NCBI GenBank assembly: GCA_029721435.1
Contig: CM056580.1
Location: 29,630,367 to 29,694,366 of the forward strand
Origin: Gymnothorax reevesii
Lineage: Eukaryota > Chordata > Actinopteri > Anguilliformes > Muraenidae
DNA length: 64,000 bases
Direction: 5' to 3'
Shown here: positions 13,601 through 22,600 of the stretch, piece after piece
How the letters are laid out: every line of letters starts with the position of its first letter
Numbering within the stretch: the stretch's first letter is position 1
Translations under genes and position numbers: made by a program
Notes under the pieces: model-generated
Seen by the model: the letters and a program-made list of their open reading frames with translations, nothing else
Database searches by the model: none
What the model was told of the DNA's origin: nothing

Positions 13601-16600
13601 TCCGGCATGTCAGACAGCGCTTGGCATGTCTGACAGCACTTAGTAAAAAATTACAACTCCGCCTCCAATGTGCCACCCTCTTAGCCCCGATTGCCAGACC
13701 TCTCCTATGAAAAAAGGTAGTTCGTCAGACTACAAAGGTCACGAAACATTATGAGGGCATTTTATTTTATATCACATATAGAATTGAATATTATTTAATT
13801 ACTGTTGGGTAGTTTTCACTTACCGGTGCCTCTGAATCTGGCTCTATTGACCTGTTTCACTCATGCTGCTCACTTCCTCGCGCCGCACACAATATTTTTT
13901 TTTGTAAGAGAGTGAAATGGGCCATTGGAGTCAGATTCAGAGGCACCGGCAAGTGAAAACTAACCAACAGTAATGACATAATATTCAATTCTATATGTGG
14001 TATAAAATAAAATGCCTACATGACGTTTAGTTACCGTTGTAGCCTGACGAACTACCATTGACGTTATTATTGCAATCATAGCATTTCAGAATCCGTTTGT
14101 TTACAGTCAAATGCGCCTTTTTTTCTGCCAGAGAGGCACGTGACTCGCAAGCGGTGACAGCGGTAGGCAACTGGAAGGGGCGCTACGTCGGATGACAGAC
14201 AGGAAGCTCTGCAAATCATTTCATTCAGACCGAAGAAAATGACTGGTTAGACTTTAATCAGAAACATATGAGAATTGAATATTGAAGAGTTTCAACACCT
14301 AGTAGATTTCTTTTACATATTATTGTGCCATAAACTTATTAGGAGCATTTTAAGATTACAAAAGAAAATTTTAAAAAAGCCAGGAAGGTAAGATTTGCTT
14401 TCAATAGTATGCTGTTCAATATTTTACTTTTTTAGTAACATACACATATAATCATCAGTTGCACTGGAACTGATGAATTTTCCAGCTCTTTAGATGACGA
14501 GGCAACGACTACTAGAAAGCCAGTTTGTAACATTTCACATTGTTGTGGAGGGGCAATTTAACATTAACTGATTTTGAATTATGATTTTCTAAATGAAGCA
14601 AAAAAAAAAAATAGTTGACCAGTTTTATGCACATATTAATGCTGCACTTTTTTCTGGTTTATTTGCCATTTATTTCGTGGAGATCCCTTTGTTACTGACT
14701 TCATTTTTTGCCTTATTTCGAAATATTTACTTGCTTGAAGGGTTTATAAACGCTTTAAATTATCTTAAAGTTACATTCAAGTACCTTATGACCATTCTTA
14801 CCAAGAAGTAATAACACCTCTGATAAGGGAACACCTCCCTGTCAGGTATACTGCCTTGATTTTGGTATCGAATGGTGTCGCCAAAATATGTAGTGTCCGC
14901 AATGGTAAACCATATATTTCTGTAAAGACTTAGGTGGGAAAATCCCACTTGGCTATGTTGAGTAATGCTCCTATGGTTTATATTCAGGAAAATCAATACA
15001 AGATATAGGTCATTTTCTGATGCACAAAGTATTTCAAATATTGTTCGTAGTGTCCGCAACGGTGTGTAGTGTCCACAACTTTTTCTCCCCATATCCTCTA
15101 ATACTACATCAAACACTCTTCAAATGAAAATATTTGTATGATCATTAAAAGTTAAAACCAGAGTAATTACCTAATGACAGAATTAATCCACGCCCACTGA
15201 AGATATACAGGGTGCACAAAAAGTAACAGCACCAAAATATTTGTGAAACAAGAAAAGTTCTACTGTGATTTATGCTAAAGAATTTGACATAATAAATTAG
15301 AAGATTAATTTGGAGTGTGCCTGTAGTTATGTATTTATGACGCAACAATGTATGTACAAAACCCAAAACCAGTGAAGTTGGCACGTTATGTAAATCGTAG
15401 ATAAAAACAGAATACAATCATTTGCAAATCCTTTTCAACTTATATTCGATTGAATACACTGCAAAACCAAGATGTTTAATGTTCAAACTGAGAAACTTTA
15501 TTTTATTTTTTTTTTGCAAATAATAATTCACTTAGAATTTAAAGGCAGCAACACATTGCAAAAAAGTTGGCACAGGGGCCTTCTTACCACTGTGTTACAT
15601 CGCCTTTCCTTTTAACGACACTCAGTAAACGTTTGGGAACTGAGGAGACCAGTTTTTGAAGCTTTTCAGGTGGAACTCTTTCCCATTCTTGCTTGATGTA
15701 CAGCTTAAGTTGTTCAACAGTCCGGGGTCTCCGTTGTCATATTTTACGCTTCATGATGCACCACACATTTTCAATTTGAGACAAGTCTGGACTACAGACA
15801 GGCCAGTCTAGTACCCGCACTCTTTTACTACGGAGCCATGCTGTTGTAACACGTGCAGAATGTGGCTTGGCATTGTCTTGCTGAAATAAGCAGGGGCGTC
15901 CATGACTAAGACGTTGCTTGGATGGCAACATATTTTGCTCCAAAACCTGTATGTACCTTTCAGCATTAATGGTGCCTTCACATATGTGTAAGTTGCCCAT
16001 GCCTTGGGCACTAATACACCCTCTTACCATCACAGATGCTGGCTTTTGAACTTTGAGCCTGTAACAGTCCAGATAGTTCTTTTCCTCTTTGGTCCGGAGG
16101 ACACGACGTCCACAGTTTCCAAAAACAATTTGAAATGTGGACTCGTCAGACCACAGAACACTTTTCCACTTTGCATCAGTCCATCTTAGATGAGCTTGGG
16201 CCCAGCGAAGCCGGCGGCGTTTCTGGGTGCTGTTCATAAATGGCTTTCGCTTTGCATTGTAGAGTTTTAACTTGCACTTGCAGATGTAGCGACGAACTGT
16301 AGTTACTGACAGTGGTTTTCTGAAGTGTTCCTGAGCCCAAGTGGTGATGTCCTTTACACACTGATGTCGATTTTTGATGCAGTACCACCTGAGGGATCGA
16401 AGGTCACGGGCATTCAATGTTGGTTTTCGGCCTTTTTGCTTATGTTCAGTGATTTCTCCAGATTCTCTGAAACTTTTGACGATATTACGGACCGTAGATG
16501 ATGAAATCCCAAAATTTCTTGCAATAGCTCATTGAGGAATATTGTTTTGAAACTGTTTGACAATCAGCTCACACACTTGTTCACTAAGTGGTGACCCTCG

Positions 16601-19600
16601 CCCCATCCTTGTTTGTGAATGACTGAGCATTTCAGGGAAGCTGCTTTTATACCCAATCCTGGCACCCACCTGTTCCCAATTAGCCCGTTCACCCGTGGGA
16701 TGTTCCAAATAAGTGTTTGATGAGCATCCTCAACTCTCTCAGTCTTTTTTGCCACTTGTGCCAGCTTTTTTGAAACATGTTGCAGGCATCAAATTCTAAA
16801 TGAGCTAATATTTGCAAAAAATTACAAAGTTTACCTGTTCGAACATTAAGTAACTTGTCTTTGTAGTGTATTCAATTGAATATAGGTTGAAAAGGATCTG
16901 CAAATCATTGTATTCTGTTTTTATTTACGATTTACACAACGTGCCAACTTCACTGGTTTTGGGTTTTGTATTTATCATGCAATAAAACCTCCACTAATTA
17001 AATTGATATGCCAGCACATTCTAAGGTGAGAATTTCAGCTGTTATTATTATTTTCCTTTATTACAAGGAAGTCCCACTGAGACCAAAGTCTCTTTTTCAG
17101 GGGAGCCCTGAATACAGTAAAACAATTACCAAGTCAGTTAACAACACAGAGCACAGTAAAATTCATACAATTACAAACAACAAATGCAGACTAAAGGAAA
17201 ACAAACTTTAAAGTACAATTAAGAAAGTAATAAAATAAGGAGAACATACAAGTAAATAGGACTGGCCTGGAATCCATCCATATTACGCTTTGGTCGCTCC
17301 TAACGGTCACTTGCTTGTATGTCTGGCCTCAGTCGGTAGGCCAGCGTTTGACTTTCAAATATTCGCACAAAATCCATGGGAGATCTGTGGCTCACAGTCG
17401 CAAGGGTGCCCCGCCCCTTTAGACAGACTTAAAAATAAATAAAATACCACAGTTCTGCATTCAACAGAATTCCCGCCTCCTGTTTATACGAGCCTTCATC
17501 TGAGTGGCAGCAGAGTCTCTGGGCAATGCACGAGTCGGGACTTCAGTTGAAGCTTACTCGAAGCATAAATGTGGTATTTTATCCGCGTTTCTAGAGTTCT
17601 GTGGATACGAGTGGGCAAAGCAGACTTGGATGATACTGGACGATGCGTTGGACGATTGTTTGAAAGTTTTTCAACGGACATTTTGTGGATTTTTCCCATT
17701 GCTACTGGGTGACCCCATTTGCTTCCAGTGAAAAAGGAATATGGATAATTTTTCAAAACTCTCCAGTGGCCATAAAGTTGCGTCGGGTGAAGAACAACTT
17801 TGTCCATTCAAGACATCTAATAGTGAGTAATTGACATACAAATTATAGTTCTTGGGTGGAGTATCACTTTAATCTAGCTGATGCAATCATGCCTTTTGAG
17901 CTGTAGCTAATGCCCTTTTATGTAATTTGAGTATTATTTAATTCAGCCTTCATTGTACCGGGGAATCCCACTGAAATGAACAAAATGCAGATATGGCCAA
18001 ACATTATCCTTTTCAAAACCTAACAACCACTCCAAGAGTAAAGGCAAGCAAGCCACAATCAAATTCTTAAAGTGTATAAGACACGGAGATTTAACAACTA
18101 AATTTGCGGTGGAATGCAAAAATAAAGTATTTATACTGTTTAAAAAAAAATATTTGATTGCCTGGCGTTGAGTATCAGTTTAATTATTCGGTCACAAACA
18201 TCGATAAAACCGAGTGATCGAGCAGACGACGCCTTGTGACCGGAGGTGACGTAAAGTGGGAACGCTGCAAAGTAAACACAGCTCTGTTGCAATGGCAGAT
18301 AGCGACTCGGACTCCGATATTTCGGTGGATTTCTCGTATATTCAGTCTGATCGTGAAAATGACGACTCCGCGGAAGACGACCAGGGTTCTGTAGGTGATG
18401 GGGGTGTCGTTTTGGGAGCAGCTCTTTACCAATTTGAGCCGCAGGCACCAGCTCAGCATGACGCTGGCGAGCCTCAAGCCGAAGTCTCACTGCCGTCTAT
18501 TGCCAATGTTTCAAGACTTGAGCACACGGACTGGTGAGTGTTTTTAGAAAAGTAACCAATATTTTTCAACCAGGAGCCTGATTTTAGGTGCTCAATGTCC
18601 AATGGTATAATTGTCTCCCCGACCCCTTGAAATATGAAAGCATAGGAGGCCTACTAGCATAAAATAGTAGCAGTACTACCGTTTTTATTCACATAACTAT
18701 AACTTATTTTTGACTTAATTGCCTCAGAATATACATAGGCCAGCCTACATGCCTACACACACAAACACACAGTAATGAATGATCCGGTGATCTCACCTCT
18801 TGTGCTTTGGTCCTTTTTGCAACTGCCATAGACCTGCGTTTTACTGGTGATCTTTTCACATTTGATTCACTAAACAGAGTAGGAATGGCATCTGGTTTTA
18901 ATGTTCTTTTCCTCTGATATTTCTTGCCCATCTCTGTCATCATTTGCATCGCAAAATCTGAGGTAGCTGCCTCAAAATAATCGTCGGAAAAGTGCACAGA
19001 ACACAGCATATTGTACTTGGTAGGGCCAGCCCAATTGACCCGAGTCAACTTCACGGCACGAATCCATGCTGCCCTAATCTTTCTGTCACTTGGAAAGTAG
19101 TGCAAACTAATCTCCGATGAGGGACTGTTACTACACCCTCCAGCAACACACCGATTCACCATAATTCCTGGAGTTTTACAACGATAACGCTCCTGATTCA
19201 CTCTTTCGCAATGGTGTTCCCACTTTACGTCACTTCCGGTTTGGAGGCGGCCGGCTGCCGTCTCGATTATAAGGCTGATCGCGAAGTTCAAAAATATGTC
19301 AAAATGTGTTGCCAGTCAAAAAGGGAGTTGGATAATATTTTTTTCGCATCAGAAATCGCTTCACATAAGCATTTTATTTCATATTATGTGTTCAAAGTCA
19401 CAGCGTGTCACAAACACTTTAAGCTCATGTCAAATAACATTCACGAAAGCCATTGCTGGCTAGCCAACTCATATTCTATTGGTGGTTCTCGACCAAAAGG
19501 TCACCTAATCAGCCAAGAGCAGAAAACATAAATATTCATATATTCACTTCATTAGTGACGTAAGAGCTAAACGCTGGCTATAGAACTGAGGCCAGACTGA

Positions 19601-22600
19601 TATCAGTCTGTGACCGTTGGGAGCAACCAGCACTTGATATGTATGGATCCCAGGCTAAATAGGACAGAGAACAAGTCCTGAGAACAAAACTGAAGGCAAG
19701 TACATCTGGCCTCCTCAACTAACATCTCCCACAGTCGACTCTTAAAGGACTCATATGGAATGAGACAATCAAGTTTCAGAGTGTCTTGGCATCTATTCCA
19801 AACACACAGTGCAAATGAGCTGAACGCAGAACAGCCCAAATTTGTTCTAGTCCTGGGTGACCGTAACAAATTCCACCCTTGCGATCTGACATGCTGGCTT
19901 CGGATTTTTATGGACAAAAGCCTAGTAAGATAAAAAGGAAGTTTGCCAACCAATGCTTTATAAATAAATAAAATACAACGGAGCTTCCTTCTAAAATGAA
20001 GAGAACACCACCCTCATGAATTATAGAAAACACACTGCTGAGTGAGGAAACCATCACCAATGATATAACACAGAGTGCTGTGATAAAATGCATCCAAAGG
20101 TCTTGAGGCATGCATGTAAAGAACATCCCCATGGTCAAATAAAGGTAAGATTGTTGCCTGGACAATCCTCTTCCTACTGTCTAAAGAAAAACAAGGCGTG
20201 TTTCTGTTAAGAAACCAAATTTTTCTTCTAATTTTCTTTCAAATTAGACACACGTGTTTTAAAAGGAAAGTCATGATCCAGCCAGATACCCAAATATTTG
20301 TAAGACTGAACTTGCTCAATTTAAGCACCAGTCACAGAGAAAATTGAGTCATTTGGAATAATTGCATTCTGTGCAGAAAGAAACACGAACTTAGTTTTAA
20401 CAGTATTTAAAACAAGTTTCAGATAAGCTAGAGTGTGTTGAATAAGATTAAAAGCCGACTGCAAGTAGATAAGGGCCTGAGCACCCACTGGTGCAGAGGA
20501 GTAAAACACAGCGTCATCTGCATAAAAATGAACCTTGCAATTTGCAATATTATTTATACAGATTGGTCTAAGTATGGATCCTTGGGGTATTCCTTTTGTC
20601 ACTTTTAAAAATTAACACTTAGCACCCCCAAGAATAATAGCTTGTGTTCTATTCGAGAGGTAGTCCTGGAACCATAAGCAAGCATCACAATCAAGACCAA
20701 TGGAAGACAACTTTTTAAATAAAATAAAGGAGTCTACTGTATTGAAAGCTTGGGCTGAGGCTGCTGTAATGGTGCTATGACCAGGCCTGAAGCCTGACTG
20801 TTGTGAAATTAAAGTGTCGTGGAAAGTTAAAAAGCTGCCAAGTTGTTGCTTAATGAGAGATTCTTAAATCTTAGCCAGACAAGGCAATTTTGAGATAGGT
20901 CGGTAGCTGTTCACTGAACTGAGATCACCACCCTTAAATGATGGAAAAACACAAAGAGCTTTCCAAACACTGGGAATAGTCCCCGTGGATAATGACAAGA
21001 TAAAAATATTAGTAATTGAATGCGCACTCATTGGGGCTGCTAGACGCAAAAGACTGAACTAGATGATCCTCTCCATTGGAATTATTTACATCAATTTGTT
21101 TCAATTCTTGTAGGACCTCATTCGCTTGAAATTCCTTAAGAGAAAACAATACTCTAGGTGTTGGAAAATTTGTGAATGAAATAGAGCTGAGGTCAGACTT
21201 CCTGGAGTGGACTGAATAATGAAATTTTCAAAAAGGTTTCCAGCCGCGATAAAATGTTAGTTAAAAAGATCACAGATTTTGTGTTTATCAGTTATAGGAC
21301 CAGAATCAGTGTGGATAGAGTGTGGTATAGAAGAAGAGGGATTAAAATTCAGGGACTTGACAATTTTTTCAAAATTTTACAGGATTACCCTGACCTTTGG
21401 CCAGTTACAAGATAAAATAATCAGATTTAGCCTTTTGAATCAGTGAGAAGCATTTATTTCTTAGTTTTATAAAAACCTGCCACTCAGAGAGTGCCTGGGT
21501 TTCCCTAGCTTTAACCCAAGCTTCATCCCTGACGTGTAGTTCAGTGGATAAGGCATTCGAAAACCAAGTGTTTCTTATGTTCTTAACCGGAAGTCTCTTA
21601 ACTGGGAATGCTTATCCACAGCCCGATTAAACGCGATAGTAAAGTGAGCCAGTGCTAAGTCAGGGTCTGGAATAAAACCCGCAGAGTTTAAAACACTCCA
21701 GAAAAAATAATGTAGGAAGGCCTGTTCACAGAAAAGTTTAAAATTTCTTTTAGTAATAAAACATGGAGGAACCCTTGTAACTTTCATGTCTCTATTAAAC
21801 GCTATGGGCAGTGATCACTAAAGTCCAAAGGAAAGACGCCACTCAGGACATACTTATGAGGTCTATTTGTTAAAGTCAGATCAATCAAAGTTTACGGGGA
21901 TAAATCTTTAAAATTAGGCTGTGTAGGCTCCGAAATAAGATGCGTGAGAGTCAGGCCGTCACAGACCTCTTTCAAATGGCTTGAGGACGGTGATAACCAA
22001 TCTATATTGAGATCACCAGAAACCAATAGTTCAGTGTGGGCAAAAGTGGACAAGATATTAGGGAGATTAATTATGCAGGATGAAAGAGCGCTTGGTGGGC
22101 GATACACACCTGCTAGGATAAAACTTGCACAACCCAAACTTATTTTAATTGTTAGACACTCAAACTGCTCTGGAATAGAGGAGGATAATAAAACATTCAC
22201 GGTGAGAGAGGATTTTGCAAACATCAATACCTCTCTCCCTCTCTTGCTCCTGTCAAGCCTAAAAACATTATAAGGGGCAAGTCGCGGTATTGGTGACAAG
22301 GCTGTTGAAAAAAATAATTTCTGAATCTTTATAAAAAAAAGAGTGACATATTGATCTAGGATACCTATAGCTCCAGATAATGTATGATTCAATTTCGTGA
22401 CTCACGTTTTTCATATGCAAATGAGGTCATTAATGATAAAATGGACGGGACATCAGTTTTTTGGCTCTATGTCATTTAATTATTGGAGTACAATCATAAA
22501 ATTTGGCGTCAGTGTGTACTGACAGGTGATATAGAGCAATACATATGCGAAAACTGCATATTTTTCTGTGTTTCTGAAAAAAATGGACTTAAATCAAGGA

